Shown piece after piece: positions 17,361 to 30,907 of a stretch of 36,133 nucleotides of DNA. Source of the DNA: an uncultured Clostridia bacterium. GTDB lineage: Bacteria > Bacillota > Clostridia > Christensenellales > Aristaeellaceae. Every line of letters starts with the position of its first letter. Positions within the stretch are counted from its first letter, which is position 1. The notes below the pieces were generated by a model. That model was given only the letters and a program-made list of their open reading frames with translations. It made no database searches and was not told the origin of the DNA. The position numbers were made by a program, and so were the translations under genes. The DNA lies in contig CAMNHF010000013.1 of the NCBI GenBank assembly GCA_946538975.1, forward strand, positions 1 to 36,133. Direction: 5' to 3'.

Positions 17361-17957
17361 ATGGCACTGATTGTCTGTCCGGAGTGCGGGAAGGAAGTAT
17401 CGGACCGCGCAAGCGTCTGCGTGCACTGCGGCTATCCATTAGCCAGTCAGGAATGTCAGTTGTTTTCCGAAGATTCAGATCGCAGCAGCTTTTCTACGAT
17501 GCTCAAGGGAATCGCGATATTTGAGATCATCGCGGGGATTACCATTGCATTAGTTCTTGTTGCTACAGCAAAGGATCCTGGCGGCGGGTTATTCTTTGGC
17601 ATCATTCTTGCGACTGGGGCGGCTGCCGCCCTGCTGTTCGGCTTTGCCTCAATCATCGATGACATCCGCAGCATCAAAAACAGAATCGCTTCGCTTTCAC
17701 TTGGCAAGTGTGATGCTGGAGGGAAGTCTTCCCCGGCTGTACGCAGCACGGATGTCCAGACAGAGAAAACTGAACCCGAAATCGACCAGACACAGCAGGT
17801 TGAGAGTGAAACCGTACAGACAGGTTCTGACGGACAGCTGCGATATGCGCCAATTCCGGCAGGAGCCATTTCGATCAAATGTCCTTATTGTGGAACCATT
17901 CAGAGTACGGAAAGAACATCCTGCTACAAGTGCAAAGTTCTGTTCCTTCCGCACTGA
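17361..17957 (+). CDS. Zinc-ribbon membrane protein, same architecture as 9586-10254
   Basis: MALIVCPECGKEVSDRASVCVHCGYPL; two hydrophobic segments (IAIFEIIAGITIALVLVAT, GGLFFGIILATGAAAALLFGFASI); C-terminal CPYCGTIQSTERTSCYKCKVLF. Confidence 0.8.
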   Translation: MALIVCPECGKEVSDRASVCVHCGYPLASQECQLFSEDSDRSSFSTMLKGIAIFEIIAGITIALVLVATAKDPGGGLFFGIILATGAAAALLFGFASIIDDIRSIKNRIASLSLGKCDAGGKSSPAVRSTDVQTEKTEPEIDQTQQVESETVQTGSDGQLRYAPIPAGAISIKCPYCGTIQSTERTSCYKCKVLFLPH

Positions 17958-18009
17958 CCGGCACCCTCCGGCGATACCTTATGATCCAGGCGCAGAGCCT
18001 TCCGCGCCA

Positions 18010-18110
18010 TCCAAAAAGCACCCAAACCCAGAGTGCTCTTTCCGGAAAGAAGAGGGGTCTGGGGGGAGGAAAACAGCTTTCTCTCAGAGAAAGGTGCTCT
18101 CCTCCCCCCG
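18010..18110 (-). repeat. Dispersed intergenic structured element, copy C
   Basis: Reverse complement: CCGGGGGGAGGAGAGCACCTTTCTCTGAGAGAAAGCTGTTTTCCTCCCCCCAGACCCCTCTTCTTTCCGGAAAGAGCACTC. Confidence 0.85.
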
Positions 18111-18175
18111 GCAGCCCCAGCCATCTACCCCTCCAGCGCAAACCGGTACAAACCTGAGTGAAAGGACACCATGTC

Positions 18176-19717
18176 ATGAGCCGCATCAAAATCTTTGACA
18201 CCACCCTCCGCGACGGTGAACAGTCCCCCGGCTGCTCGATGAACCTGAAGGAGAAGATCGAGGTGGCCCGGCAGCTGGAGCGGCTGCGCGTGGACGTGAT
18301 CGAGGCGGGCTTTGCCATCTCGTCTCCGGGCGATTTCGAGTCCGTCGCGACCATCGCGAAGACCGTGAAGGACTGCACGGTGGCCTCCCTGGCCCGCGCG
18401 ACGGAGAAGGACATCGACTGCGCATGGGAGGCGGTGAAGGAAGCCGCCGATCCGCGCATTCACCTGTTCATCGCCACCTCGCCCCTGCATATGGAATACA
18501 AGCTGCGCATGACGCCGGAGCAGGTGCTGGAGCGCACGGCGGCCATGACGGCGCACGCGAAGAAATACTGCGCGAACATCGAGTTCTCCGCCGAGGACGC
18601 GACCCGCTCCGACGTGGACTTCCTCTGCCGCGTGGTGGATCTGGCGATCAAAAACGGCGCGACGGTCATCAACCTGCCGGACACCGTGGGCTACACCACG
18701 CCGGAGGAGATGCGCGCGCTGATCGCCACCGTGATGGGGCGCGTGCCGGATTCCGACAAGGTGGAGTTCTCCGTGCACTGCCACAATGACCTGGGCATGG
18801 CGGTGGCCAACTCGCTGGCGGGCGTCCTGGGCGGCGCGCGGCAGATCGAGTGCACCATCAACGGCCTGGGCGAGCGGGCGGGCAACACCGCGCTGGAGGA
18901 GGTCGTGATGGCGATGCGCACCCGGCCGGACGTGTTCGGCGAGGAGACCACCCGCATCGACACCACGCAGATCGCCCGCGCCAGCCGCACGGTCTACACC
19001 ATCATCGGCCAGAAGGCGCCGATCAACAAGCCCATCGTGGGCCGCAACGCCTTCCTGCACGAGAGCGGCATCCATCAGCACGGCGTGCTGGCCAACAAGA
19101 AGACCTACGAGATCCTCACGCCCGAGGCGGTGGGCATCCGCACGGAGAACCTGGTGCTGGGCAAGCATTCCGGCCGCCATGCCTTCGCCACCCACCTGGC
19201 CGATCTGGGCTTCGAGCTGACGGAGGAGGAGCTGAACCACGTCTTCGCCGAGTTCAAGGCCCTGTGCGACAAGAAGAAGGACGTCTCCGACGAGGACATC
19301 GAGGCGCTGGTGACCCATTCCACCACCGTCGCGGAGGAAGAGGCGGGCGGCTACCGGCTGGACTGGTTCGCGGTGCAGACCACCAACTTCACCACCGCCA
19401 CCTCCACGGTCAGCCTGAAGCTGGGCGAGGAGAAGTTCCAGGCGGTCTCCCTGGGCGACGGCCCGATCGACGCGGCCTTCCAGGCCATCGACAGCATTGT
19501 CAAGCCGGTGGCGCACACCTTCGATATCTTCCGCATTGACTCCACATCCCAGGGCAAGGACACCATGGGCGATGTGCGCATCAAGCTGATGGCCGAGGGG
19601 CGCACCTTCTCCGGCCACGGCCTGTCCACGGACATCTTTGAGGCGTCCATACTGGCTTACCTGAGCGCGCTGAACCGGCTCAATGCCTGGGTGGCGCGGC
19701 AGAACCGCGAGGCCTGA
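18176..19717 (+). CDS. leuA: 2-isopropylmalate synthase
   Basis: [37 protein letters not shown]...[42 protein letters not shown]...[18 protein letters not shown]...[10 protein letters not shown]. Confidence 0.96.
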   Translation: MSRIKIFDTTLRDGEQSPGCSMNLKEKIEVARQLERLRVDVIEAGFAISSPGDFESVATIAKTVKDCTVASLARATEKDIDCAWEAVKEAADPRIHLFIATSPLHMEYKLRMTPEQVLERTAAMTAHAKKYCANIEFSAEDATRSDVDFLCRVVDLAIKNGATVINLPDTVGYTTPEEMRALIATVMGRVPDSDKVEFSVHCHNDLGMAVANSLAGVLGGARQIECTINGLGERAGNTALEEVVMAMRTRPDVFGEETTRIDTTQIARASRTVYTIIGQKAPINKPIVGRNAFLHESGIHQHGVLANKKTYEILTPEAVGIRTENLVLGKHSGRHAFATHLADLGFELTEEELNHVFAEFKALCDKKKDVSDEDIEALVTHSTTVAEEEAGGYRLDWFAVQTTNFTTATSTVSLKLGEEKFQAVSLGDGPIDAAFQAIDSIVKPVAHTFDIFRIDSTSQGKDTMGDVRIKLMAEGRTFSGHGLSTDIFEASILAYLSALNRLNAWVARQNREA

Positions 19718-19755
19718 TCCGCGGCAGCGCGATACCAAGAAAGGTGGTGGTTTCC

Positions 19756-21009
19756 ATGGGCATGACCATGACGCAGAAGATTCTCGCCGTCCACGCCGGC
19801 CTCCCGGAGGTGAAGGCGGGCGATCTGATCGAGGCCCGGCTGGATCTGGTGCTGGGCAACGACGTCACCACGCCGGTGGCGGTGCACGTGTTCGAGAAGG
19901 CCGGCTTCGACAGGGTGTTCGACCCGGAGAAGATTGCCATTGTGCTCGATCACTATACGCCCTGCAAGGACATCAAATCCGCCCAGCTGTGCAAAACCGC
20001 GCGGGAATTTGCCCGGAAGCACGGCGTGACGCATTTCTATGACGTCGGCGAGGTGGGCATCGAGCATGCCCTGCTGCCGGAGAAGGGCCTGGTCGCCCCC
20101 GGCGATGTCGTCATCGGCGCGGACAGCCACACCTGCACCTATGGCGCGCTGGGCGCGTTCTCCACGGGCGTGGGCTCCACCGACATGGCCGCCGGCATGG
20201 CCTCCGGGAAGAACTGGTTCAAGGTGCCCGCGGCGATTCAGGTTGTGCTGAAGGGCCGGCTGCGCGGCTGGGTCAGCGGCAAGGACGTGATCCTGCACCT
20301 GATCGGCCGGATCGGCGTGGACGGCGCGCTGTACCGATCGCTGGAGTTCACCGGGCCCGGCGTCGCCTCCCTCTCCATGGACGACCGCTTCACCATCGCG
20401 AACATGGCCATCGAGGCCGGCGGCAAGAACGGCATCTTCCCCGTGGACGCGAAGACGCTCGAATATGTGGGCGGCCGCGTCAGCCGCGAATTCACCGTCT
20501 ATGAGGCCGATCCGGATGCGGAGTATGAGCGCGTCGTGGAGATCGACCTGGACAGCCTGCAGCCCACGGTTTCCCTGCCGCACCTGCCCTCTAACACGAG
20601 GCTGGCGGCGGAGGTGGCCGGCCTGCCCATCCAGCAGGCGGTCATCGGCAGCTGCACCAACGGCCGCATCGGCGACCTGCGGATCGCGGCGCAGGTGATG
20701 AAGGGCAGGCATGTGGCGAAGGGCGTGCGCTGCATCGTGATTCCCGCGACGCAGGAGATCTACCTGCAGTGCGTGAAGGAGGGCCTGGCGCAGATCTTCG
20801 TCGAGGCCGGCTGCGCCTTCTCCACGCCGACCTGCGGCCCCTGCCTGGGCGGCCACATGGGCTGCATGTGCGAGGGCGAGCGGGCGATCAGCACCACGAA
20901 CCGCAACTTTGTCGGCCGCATGGGCCATGTCGACAGCGAAGTGATCCTCGCCTCGCCCGCCGTGGCTGCCGCGTCGGCCATCGCCGGCTGCGTGGCGCTG
21001 CCGGAGTGA
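19756..21009 (+). CDS. leuC: 3-isopropylmalate dehydratase large subunit
   Basis: [15 protein letters not shown]...[28 protein letters not shown]...[16 protein letters not shown]...[10 protein letters not shown]...[12 protein letters not shown]. Confidence 0.95.
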   Translation: MGMTMTQKILAVHAGLPEVKAGDLIEARLDLVLGNDVTTPVAVHVFEKAGFDRVFDPEKIAIVLDHYTPCKDIKSAQLCKTAREFARKHGVTHFYDVGEVGIEHALLPEKGLVAPGDVVIGADSHTCTYGALGAFSTGVGSTDMAAGMASGKNWFKVPAAIQVVLKGRLRGWVSGKDVILHLIGRIGVDGALYRSLEFTGPGVASLSMDDRFTIANMAIEAGGKNGIFPVDAKTLEYVGGRVSREFTVYEADPDAEYERVVEIDLDSLQPTVSLPHLPSNTRLAAEVAGLPIQQAVIGSCTNGRIGDLRIAAQVMKGRHVAKGVRCIVIPATQEIYLQCVKEGLAQIFVEAGCAFSTPTCGPCLGGHMGCMCEGERAISTTNRNFVGRMGHVDSEVILASPAVAAASAIAGCVALPE

Positions 21010-21046
21010 GGACAACTGACAACGAACGAAAGGGGACTCCACAACC

Positions 21047-21550
21047 ATGGTGACCGGCACGGTATTCAAGTATGGCGATAACGTCGACACGGACGTCATC
21101 ATCCCCGCACGCTACCTGAATTCCCCTTCCGCCGCGGAGCTGGCGAAGCACTGCATGGAGGACATCGACGCCGCCTTTGTCACGAAGGTGCAGGCCGGGG
21201 ACATCATGGTCGCCGGGTGGAATTTCGGCTGCGGCTCCTCCCGGGAGCACGCGCCCATGGCGATCCAGGCCAGCGGCATCCGCTGCGTCATCGCGGCCAG
21301 CTTCGCCCGCATTTTCTACCGCAACAGCATCAACATCGGCTTCCCGATCCTCGAATGCCCGGAGGCGGCCGCGGAGATCGCCGCGGGGGATCGGGTGTCC
21401 GTGGACTTCGACACGGGGCTGATCACCGACGAGACCACGGGGAAGAGCTATCAGGCGACGGCCTTCCCGGCATTCATCCGGCGGATCATCGATCAGGGCG
21501 GCCTGCTGCCCTATCTGAAGGCGGAACAGGAGGCGGCAAAGCATGCGTGA
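21047..21550 (+). CDS. leuD: 3-isopropylmalate dehydratase small subunit
   Basis: [20 protein letters not shown]...[44 protein letters not shown]. Confidence 0.95.
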   Translation: MVTGTVFKYGDNVDTDVIIPARYLNSPSAAELAKHCMEDIDAAFVTKVQAGDIMVAGWNFGCGSSREHAPMAIQASGIRCVIAASFARIFYRNSINIGFPILECPEAAAEIAAGDRVSVDFDTGLITDETTGKSYQATAFPAFIRRIIDQGGLLPYLKAEQEAAKHA

Positions 21551-22619
21551 GTATCAGGTGGCGCTGATCCGCGGCGACGGCATCGGCCCGGAGATTGTGG
21601 ACAGCGCGGTGACCGTGCTGGAGGCGGCGGCGAAGAAATACGGCTTCAGCTTCCGCTTCACGGCGTACCCGGCCGGCGGCGAGGCCATCGACAAGACCGG
21701 CGAGCCGCTGCCGCAGGAGACGGTGGACGGCTGCCTTGCTTCGGACAGCGTGCTGCTCGGCGCGGTCGGCGGCCCCAAGTGGGACACCCTGCCCGGCCAT
21801 CTGCGCCCGGAGCGCGCCCTGCTGGGCCTGCGCTCCGCCCTGGGCCTGTACACCAACCTGCGCCCGGCGAAGCTCTACCCCGCCCTCAGCGGCGCCTGCC
21901 CCCTGCGGCCGGACATCGTGGCGAAGGGCTTTGATCTGCTGATGGTGCGCGAGCTGACCGGCGGCATCTATTTCGGCGACCGCGGCCGCCGCGAGGGGAA
22001 AAACGGCCCCGAGGCCTGGGACACCGAGTGCTACAGCGTGATGGAGGTGGAGCGGATCGCCCGCGCCGCCTTCGACGCCGCCAGAAAGCGCCGCCGCTCC
22101 GTCATCTCCATCGACAAGGCCAACGTGCTGGAGACCAGCCGCCTGTGGCGCGAGACCGTGCACCGGGTGGCGGCGGAGTATCCGGACGTGCAGGTGGAGG
22201 ACATGCTGGTGGACAACGCCGCCATGCAGCTGGTGCGCAATCCCTCCCGCTTCGACGTCGTCGTGACCAGCAATATGTTTGGCGACATCCTCTCGGACGA
22301 GGCCAGCCAGATCACCGGCTCCATCGGCCTGCTGCCCTCGGCCTCCCTGGGCGGGACGAAGCGCGGCCTGTATGAGCCCATCCACGGCAGCGCGCCGGAC
22401 ATCGCCGGCCAGAACAAGGCCAACCCGCTGGCGACCATCCTCTCCGCCGCGATGATGCTCCGCTATGCCTTCGACGAGGATGAGGCCGCGGCCTGCATCG
22501 AAGCCGCCGTGGACCGGGCCCTGCAGGACGGCTGCCGCACCGCCGACATCGCCGCCCCCGGCGCCGCGAACGTCCTCAGCTGCACCGCCATGACTGAAGC
22601 GGTGCTGGCGAGGCTGTAA
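21543..22619 (+). CDS. leuB: 3-isopropylmalate dehydrogenase
   Basis: [29 protein letters not shown]...GAVGGPKWD...[15 protein letters not shown]...[33 protein letters not shown]. Confidence 0.97.
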   Translation: MREYQVALIRGDGIGPEIVDSAVTVLEAAAKKYGFSFRFTAYPAGGEAIDKTGEPLPQETVDGCLASDSVLLGAVGGPKWDTLPGHLRPERALLGLRSALGLYTNLRPAKLYPALSGACPLRPDIVAKGFDLLMVRELTGGIYFGDRGRREGKNGPEAWDTECYSVMEVERIARAAFDAARKRRRSVISIDKANVLETSRLWRETVHRVAAEYPDVQVEDMLVDNAAMQLVRNPSRFDVVVTSNMFGDILSDEASQITGSIGLLPSASLGGTKRGLYEPIHGSAPDIAGQNKANPLATILSAAMMLRYAFDEDEAAACIEAAVDRALQDGCRTADIAAPGAANVLSCTAMTEAVLARL

Positions 22620-22652
22620 GAAGCACGGCCGGGGCCTTCACTCATCGCGCAG

Positions 22653-22693
22653 AGGATTCAGCCGCACCCGATTAGACTGGCTGAATCCTTTTC
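22653..22693 (+). terminator. Intrinsic terminator after leuB
   Basis: AGGATTCAGCC ... GGCTGAATCCT-TTTCT, 11-bp perfect stem. Confidence 0.75.
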
Positions 22694-22785
22694 TGGTACC
22701 GTGAGGGAGACATGCGCCGAAAATCCGCTGCTTCTCATTCCGCAAAGCGAGCGCGTCCGGCTGCGCATGCAGACCATGCAAAAAG

Positions 22786-22878
22786 CCCCCCTCACCCATA
22801 GAACGGGCTTTTAGGAAGGATGGGGGTCTGGGGGAAGGAAAGCCCTTTTCGGCCTCGAAAAGGGTTTCCTTCCCCCAG
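22786..22878 (-). repeat. Dispersed intergenic structured element, copy D
   Basis: Reverse complement: CTGGGGGAAGGAAACCCTTTTCGAGGCCGAAAAGGGCTTTCCTTCCCCCAGACCCCCATCCTTCCTAAAAGCCCG. Confidence 0.9.
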
Positions 22879-23004
22879 AAGCTGCGTTGCAACAAAATCC
22901 GCAAAATCGCGCGCATCGCATCTTTTCAACCCTGCAACAATGTGTTATACTTGCCGTGAAGAGTGCTCCGGCCGCATGGCGGCTGTGGAAAGGACGGATT
23001 TGGA

Positions 23005-24054
23005 ATGAAGAAAATCGGCGTACTCACCAGCGGCGGCGACAGCCCCGGCATGAACGCGGCCGTCATGGCTGTGGCCAAGGGCGCAGCCCTGCACAATATG
23101 CCCCTGGTCGGCATCAAGCACGGGTATAACGGCCTGCTGCGCAAGTCCACCTCCCTGGCAGACGATATGGAAGAGCTCCACCTGGACACCGTGCTGGACA
23201 TCGCGGACCGCCCCGGCACCTATCTGCGTACTGCGCGCTGCCGCGAGTTCCTGGATCCGGAGTGGCGCCAGGTCGCCGCGGACACCCTGCGGGCCATGGG
23301 CATTGAGGGCCTGGTCGTCATCGGCGGCGACGGCTCCTTCCACGGCGCGGAATACCTGTGCAAGCTGGGCATCCCCTGCATCGGCATCCCCGGCACCATC
23401 GACAACGACCTGCCCTACACCGAGATGACCCTGGGCTACGACACCGCGGTCAACGTCTGCGTGGACGCCGTGCGCGCCATCCGCGCCACCTCCCGCAGCC
23501 ATGACCGGCCCCATGTGGTGGAGGTCATGGGCCGCCACTGCGGCGACATCGCCCTGACCACCGCCGTGTCCACCGGCGCGGAGATCGTGCTGGTGCCCGA
23601 GGTGCCGTGGTCCGTGGAGGAAACGGCGAAGAAGCTGAACCGCCAGCTGTACAAGGGCAACACCCGCGCGACCATCGTCGTGGCCGAGGGCTGCTGGGAA
23701 TCCATGGAGCCCTTCGACATGTACACCTTCCTGAACTCCCACGGCAAGCGCTGCTACGAGGGCGAGCCGATCAGCGCGAGCCGCTTCGCCTCCATCATGA
23801 AGCGGATGTGCAACATGATCGAGGTTCGCTCCACCGTGGTCGGCTACACCCAGCGCGGCGCCGAGCCCACCGCCCGCGACAGCGCCTTCGCCTTCGAGGC
23901 CGGCACCCTCGCCGTGGATCTGCTCAGCAAGGGCGTCAGCAATCAGGTGATCGGCATGCGCATGGGCAAGGTGTTCTATATGTCCATCGACGAGGCCCTG
24001 CAGGAGAAGCGGAAATTCAACCGCTCCCTGTACGATCTGGTCAACAGCCTGTAA
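23005..24054 (+). CDS. pfkA: 6-phosphofructokinase, ATP-type by active-site motif
   Basis: MKKIGVLTSGGDSPGMNAAVMAV; GGDGSFHGA; GIPGTIDNDLPYTEMTLGYDTAVN; EVMGRHCGDIA. Confidence 0.95.
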   Translation: MKKIGVLTSGGDSPGMNAAVMAVAKGAALHNMPLVGIKHGYNGLLRKSTSLADDMEELHLDTVLDIADRPGTYLRTARCREFLDPEWRQVAADTLRAMGIEGLVVIGGDGSFHGAEYLCKLGIPCIGIPGTIDNDLPYTEMTLGYDTAVNVCVDAVRAIRATSRSHDRPHVVEVMGRHCGDIALTTAVSTGAEIVLVPEVPWSVEETAKKLNRQLYKGNTRATIVVAEGCWESMEPFDMYTFLNSHGKRCYEGEPISASRFASIMKRMCNMIEVRSTVVGYTQRGAEPTARDSAFAFEAGTLAVDLLSKGVSNQVIGMRMGKVFYMSIDEALQEKRKFNRSLYDLVNSL

Positions 24055-24067
24055 CGTCTTCCATCTG

Positions 24068-24094
24068 CCCCGTCCCGCCCGGACGGGGTTTTTT
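24068..24094 (+). terminator. Intrinsic terminator of pfkA
   Basis: CCCCGTCC-cgccc-GGACGGGG-TTTTTT. Confidence 0.85.
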
Positions 24095-24137
24095 GATTCT
24101 TGAAAAAAGGAGGCCGAAGCCCCCTTGGCATGTGGGA

Positions 24138-24812
24138 TTAGTCATCCTCATTCTTTTTCCGCCTCGACCGGGCATGGCGGGTGACCGCGTTCAGCACGAG
24201 GGCTCCGAGGCCCCACGGTGCGCCGATTACCACGGCGTAGAACACAAACAGCTGCGTCGGCATCAGGCGGATCAGCAGGTCGGTGTTCGGATTCAGCAGC
24301 CACAGGTTGTTGGTAAAGGCGACGCGGTGGAACTGGATAAACAGGCTGTTGAAGTCCACCGCCGCCCAGACGGCCAGCGCGGTCACGGCCAGCAGCAGCA
24401 GCGCCGTCGTCCAGTGCAGGGCCTTCCAGGCCATCCGCCCGCACAGCACGCACAGCACGAGCAGTATGGCGCCGGCCGCCGCCGCGATGTACATCACGCG
24501 CCGGTCCAGCTGAAACAGGGCGCGGCAGTCCTCCATGTGGCGCTGCTCGTGCTCCTGGAAGGCGAGATAGGTGCTGCCGTTCTCCCCCACCCAGGTGTAC
24601 TGGAATTCCGGCAGCTCTCCGCGCAGGTAGCCCGTCAGCATCTCGCAGACGGCCTCATAGTGCTCCGCGGGCAGATAGGTCTTCTCCGGCGGGGCGGCAT
24701 GGCGCATGGCGGCCGTCATCAGCGGCGCGCTGGTGCCCACTGTCCAGATCAGCCCCGCCAGCAGGGCTGTCAGGAGGCACAGCGCGCACAGGATCCCGCA
24801 CAGCTGTTTCAT
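24138..24812 (-). CDS. DUF1461/TIGR01906-like integral membrane protein
   Basis: MKQLCGILCALCLLTALLAGLIWTV...LPAEHYEAVCEMLTGYLRGE...FQEHEQRHMEDCRALF...FNSLFIQFHRVAFTNNLWLLNPNTDLLIRLMP; start overlaps the prfB stop (TAATG). Confidence 0.75.
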   Translation of the reverse strand: MKQLCGILCALCLLTALLAGLIWTVGTSAPLMTAAMRHAAPPEKTYLPAEHYEAVCEMLTGYLRGELPEFQYTWVGENGSTYLAFQEHEQRHMEDCRALFQLDRRVMYIAAAAGAILLVLCVLCGRMAWKALHWTTALLLLAVTALAVWAAVDFNSLFIQFHRVAFTNNLWLLNPNTDLLIRLMPTQLFVFYAVVIGAPWGLGALVLNAVTRHARSRRKKNEDD

Positions 24813-25942
24813 TATTGCATCTTCAGGTAGGCGGTGACGAAGCCGTCCAGGTTGCCGTTCATCACATCGTCTACATTGCCGACCTCGTAGCCGGTGCGGT
24901 GATCCTTCACCATGGTGTAGGGCTGGAAGACGTAGGAGCGAATCTGGCTGCCCCACTCGATCTTCTTCATCTCGCCCTTGATGTCGGCCATCTGCTGCTC
25001 CCGCTCGCGCTCGCGCAGCTCCAGCAGGCGGGCCTTGAGCATCTTCAGGCAGGTGGCGCGGTTCTGCACCTGGTCGCGCTCGGTCTGGCAGGCCACGACG
25101 ATGGTCACGTCATCCTTCACGTAGGTCATGCGGACGGCGGAGGAGGTCTTGTTGACGTTCTGACCGCCGGCGCCGGAGGAGTGGTAGGTGTCAACGCGGA
25201 CATACTTCATGTCCACCTCGATCTCCCCGTCGTCCTCGTCCAGCATGGGCGCCACGTCCAGGGAGGAGAAGGAGGTGTGCCGGCGGGCGTTGGCGTCGAA
25301 GGGGCTGATGCGCACCAGCCGGTGCACGCCCTTCTCGCCGCGCAGGTAGCCGTACACGTTCTCGCCGTCCACCTCGAAGGTGACCGACTTGATGCCGGCC
25401 TCGTCGCCGTCCAGCAGGTCCAGCACCTTCACGGTGAAGCCCATGCGCTCGCAGTAGCGGGTATACATGCGGAAGAGCATCTGCGTCCAGTCCTGCGCCT
25501 CGGTGCCGCCGGCCCCGGCGTGCAGGGAGAGCACCGCGTTGCAGCCGTCGTAGGTGCCGCGCATCAGGGTCTCCAGCTCCAGGGCTTCGGCCTTCTCCTT
25601 CAGGTCGGCGACGGCTCCCTCGATCTCGCCGGCCATCTCCTCGTCGCCCTCCTCCCGGGCCAGCTCCATCATCACCTCGATGTCGTCGGCGGCGGAGAGG
25701 AGCTTCTCGTAGTGGGCGAGGCGGGCCTTCAGGCGGCCCAGCTTCTGATTGATGTGGTTTGCGCGCTCCGCGTCGCTCCAGAACTCCGGCTGGTTCATCT
25801 CCTCCGTGAGCTCCTCGATCTGTTCGCGCATGTGGTCGATGTGCAGCGCCTCGCCGGCGGAGACAATGCTCGACCGGATGCCCTGCAGGGTCTTGCTGAT
25901 CTGATCAAATTCCAACATGGGTTTCATCCCCTTTTCAGTCAT
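24812..25942 (-). CDS. prfB: Peptide chain release factor 2; single continuous ORF (start could be the internal ATG at MKPMLEF)
   Basis: LSLHAGAGGTEAQDWTQMLFRMYTRY...RISPFDANARRHTSF (SPF tripeptide)...VDTYHSSGAGGQNVNKTSSAVRMTY (GGQ). Confidence 0.95.
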   Translation of the reverse strand: MTEKGMKPMLEFDQISKTLQGIRSSIVSAGEALHIDHMREQIEELTEEMNQPEFWSDAERANHINQKLGRLKARLAHYEKLLSAADDIEVMMELAREEGDEEMAGEIEGAVADLKEKAEALELETLMRGTYDGCNAVLSLHAGAGGTEAQDWTQMLFRMYTRYCERMGFTVKVLDLLDGDEAGIKSVTFEVDGENVYGYLRGEKGVHRLVRISPFDANARRHTSFSSLDVAPMLDEDDGEIEVDMKYVRVDTYHSSGAGGQNVNKTSSAVRMTYVKDDVTIVVACQTERDQVQNRATCLKMLKARLLELREREREQQMADIKGEMKKIEWGSQIRSYVFQPYTMVKDHRTGYEVGNVDDVMNGNLDGFVTAYLKMQ

Positions 25943-26027
25943 GACAGTGCGGCGGGGCGGCGGGACGCGGCATCAGCCGTCGGAGCGGGCGGCGGTCCCG
26001 GCCGGGGGAAGCTCCTTCGCCGCGCCG

Positions 26028-28808
<2,781 letters not shown>

Positions 28809-28953
28809 GATGGCTCCTCATTTGTTTCCCTTGGGTATTTGGCGCATTTCCATAAATACGCAATATACAGTATACCAAAATAGCCGCCGTGATGCAAGTC
28901 TGGCGGCTGTTTTCATCGCGCAGGGGAAAATGCGGGGCGTTACTACTCAGCGT

Positions 28954-29036
28954 CTGGGGGAAGGAAACCCTTTTCGAGGCCGGCAGGGCTTTCCTTGAAG
29001 GCCCCCATCTTTCCCCAAAGCCCTTTTTCTTCGGGG
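28954..29036 (+). repeat. Dispersed intergenic structured element, copy E (3' arm of the main stem degenerate)
   Basis: CTGGGGGAAGGAAACCCTTTTCGAGGCCGGCAGGGCTTTCCTTGAAGGCCCCCATCTTTCCCCAAAGCCCTTTTTCTTCGGGG. Confidence 0.85.
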
Positions 29037-29105
29037 CGGGGATTCTTTCATGATGTATGCACAGGCGGACACGCTGATGCGCATCCTGGTCCGCGGGCTG
29101 TCCGG

Positions 29106-29882
29106 TTATGCCTGTGTTCCGGGGGTGTCCCAGACCGCCGCCAGGGAGCGCATCCAGCCGGCCACGTCCATCTGCCAGGCGGCGTTCAGGGCCTCGTCGG
29201 TCAGCACCTCCTGCAGCGGCCCGGCGCCCAGCGGGCAGCCCTCCGAGAGCAGCAGGGCATGGGTGCCGTATTTCTTTGCCAGCGACAGGTCGTGCACCAC
29301 GGAGATCAGCAGGCGGTCCCCCTGCCCCAGCCAGGCCCTGAGCAGCTGAAAGAGCTGCTGCTGATGGCGCAGATCCAGATGGTTCACCGGCTCGTCCAGC
29401 AGCAGCACCCGGGGATCCTGCGCGATCACCTGCGCCAGATACACCCGCTGCCGCTCGCCGCCGGAGAGGTCCGCCATCCGCCGGCCGCGCAGCTCCGTCA
29501 GCCCGGCTGCGGCCAGTGCGGCCTCCACCGCCTCGCCCTCGCCCGGATCGCGGGGAAAGAGCAGGCCCGTGCGGCGGGCATAGCGGCCCAGGCGGACAAT
29601 CTCCTCCACCGTCTGCCCGCCGGCGTCGCCGTGGATCTGGGAGAGCACGCCCAGCTCCCGGGCCAGTGCGCCCCGCCGCATGCTGCGCAGGGAATGCCCG
29701 TCCAGGGTGGTCTCGCCGGCATAGGCCACGGTGCGGGCGATCGCGCGCAGCAGGGTCGTCTTGCCGGCGCCGTTGGGGCCGGTGACCATCCACCACTCGC
29801 CGCCGCGGGCCGTGAAGGACACCTCCCGCAGCACCGGATGGCCGGACAGGCTCACCGAGAGATTTTCCACTGTCAGTCTCAC
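29106..29882 (-). CDS. ABC transporter ATP-binding protein (iron-complex/FecE-type); GTG start
   Basis: GPNGAGKTTLLRAI, LSGGERQRVYLAQVIAQDPRVLLLDEPVNHLDLRHQQQLFQLL; GTGA overlap with the permease. Confidence 0.88.
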   Translation of the reverse strand: MRLTVENLSVSLSGHPVLREVSFTARGGEWWMVTGPNGAGKTTLLRAIARTVAYAGETTLDGHSLRSMRRGALARELGVLSQIHGDAGGQTVEEIVRLGRYARRTGLLFPRDPGEGEAVEAALAAAGLTELRGRRMADLSGGERQRVYLAQVIAQDPRVLLLDEPVNHLDLRHQQQLFQLLRAWLGQGDRLLISVVHDLSLAKKYGTHALLLSEGCPLGAGPLQEVLTDEALNAAWQMDVAGWMRSLAAVWDTPGTQA

Positions 29883-30895
29883 GCGGCCCGGCCTCCTTTC
29901 GTCCGGCGGAACAGCACCACAAAGGCCACCGCCCCGATCAGCGAGGTCACCACGCCCACCGGCAGCTCCATCGGGCTGACGATGGTTCGGCTGACCAGGT
30001 CGGTCAGCACGAGGAAGATTGCCCCGGACACCATCGACGCGCCCAGCAGCCGCCGGTGGTCGGGCCCGGAAAGCATCCGCGCCATGTGCGGCATGACCAG
30101 GCCGACAAAGCTGATCGTCCCGCCGATGGACACGCACACGCCGATGAGAACCGACACCGCGATGAGCACCGTCAGCTTCACTCCGCGCACTGCCACGCCG
30201 AGATGGGCCGCCTCCTCCTCGCCCATGGAGAAGGCGTTCAGCTCCGGCGCGAACCGCAGCAGCACCCCGCCGCACAGCACCAGGGCGATGCACAGCACCA
30301 GCGCGTCCCGGTACGTGCTGCCGGAGAGGGAGCCCATGGTCCAGAAGGTGATCGACTTGATTTTCTCCCCCGCAAAGGCCGTCACCAGGCTGATGCAGCT
30401 GGTGGCGAACATGGAGAAGATCACGCCCAGCAGGATGATGCTGCCGGTCTGCAGGGAGCGGTCCAGCGCCAGGGACAGCGAGAGAATCAGCACCAGCGAC
30501 AGGAAGGCGAACAGCATCGCCATCGCCATCACCCCGCCCTCCGGCCAGAAGGGCGGCCGCAGCCCGAAGGCCAGCGACAGCACGGCCCCCAGCGAGGCCC
30601 CGGAGGACACGCCGAGGGTGGAGCCGTCCGCCAGCGGATTGCGCAGCAGGCCCTGCATCGCCGCGCCGCACAGGGACAGCGACGCCCCCGCCAGCGCCAC
30701 GCACAGCACCCGCGGCAGCCGCACCGACAGCAGGATCACCGCGTGGCTGCCCGCCGCCGCCTCCCCGCGCAGGGCGGCGGAGAGGATCGACAGCGTCTCT
30801 CCGGGGCTGATGGCCACGCTGCCCGCGCCAACGCCAAGCATCAGCGCTGCGAGGAGCAGCGCCGCCGGTAGCAGCCATCTCAACAAACGCCGCAA
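29879..30895 (-). CDS. FecCD-family ABC transporter permease
   Basis: ISPGETLSILSAAL...LRLPRVL-type segment (VRLPRVLCVALAGASLSLCGAAMQGLLRNPLADGSTLGVSSGASLGAV)...GTISFVGLVMPHMARMLSGPDHRRLLGAS. Confidence 0.9.
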   Translation of the reverse strand: MRRLLRWLLPAALLLAALMLGVGAGSVAISPGETLSILSAALRGEAAAGSHAVILLSVRLPRVLCVALAGASLSLCGAAMQGLLRNPLADGSTLGVSSGASLGAVLSLAFGLRPPFWPEGGVMAMAMLFAFLSLVLILSLSLALDRSLQTGSIILLGVIFSMFATSCISLVTAFAGEKIKSITFWTMGSLSGSTYRDALVLCIALVLCGGVLLRFAPELNAFSMGEEEAAHLGVAVRGVKLTVLIAVSVLIGVCVSIGGTISFVGLVMPHMARMLSGPDHRRLLGASMVSGAIFLVLTDLVSRTIVSPMELPVGVVTSLIGAVAFVVLFRRTKGGRAA

Positions 30896-30907
30896 GGCGA
30901 GGCCTCC

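Noticed and set aside
29879-30878. Fusion of ABC ATPase with upstream sequence (590-aa ORF 29106-30878)
   Set aside because: The N-terminal part is the out-of-frame permease gene; the real ATPase start is GTG 29882, overlapping the permease stop.
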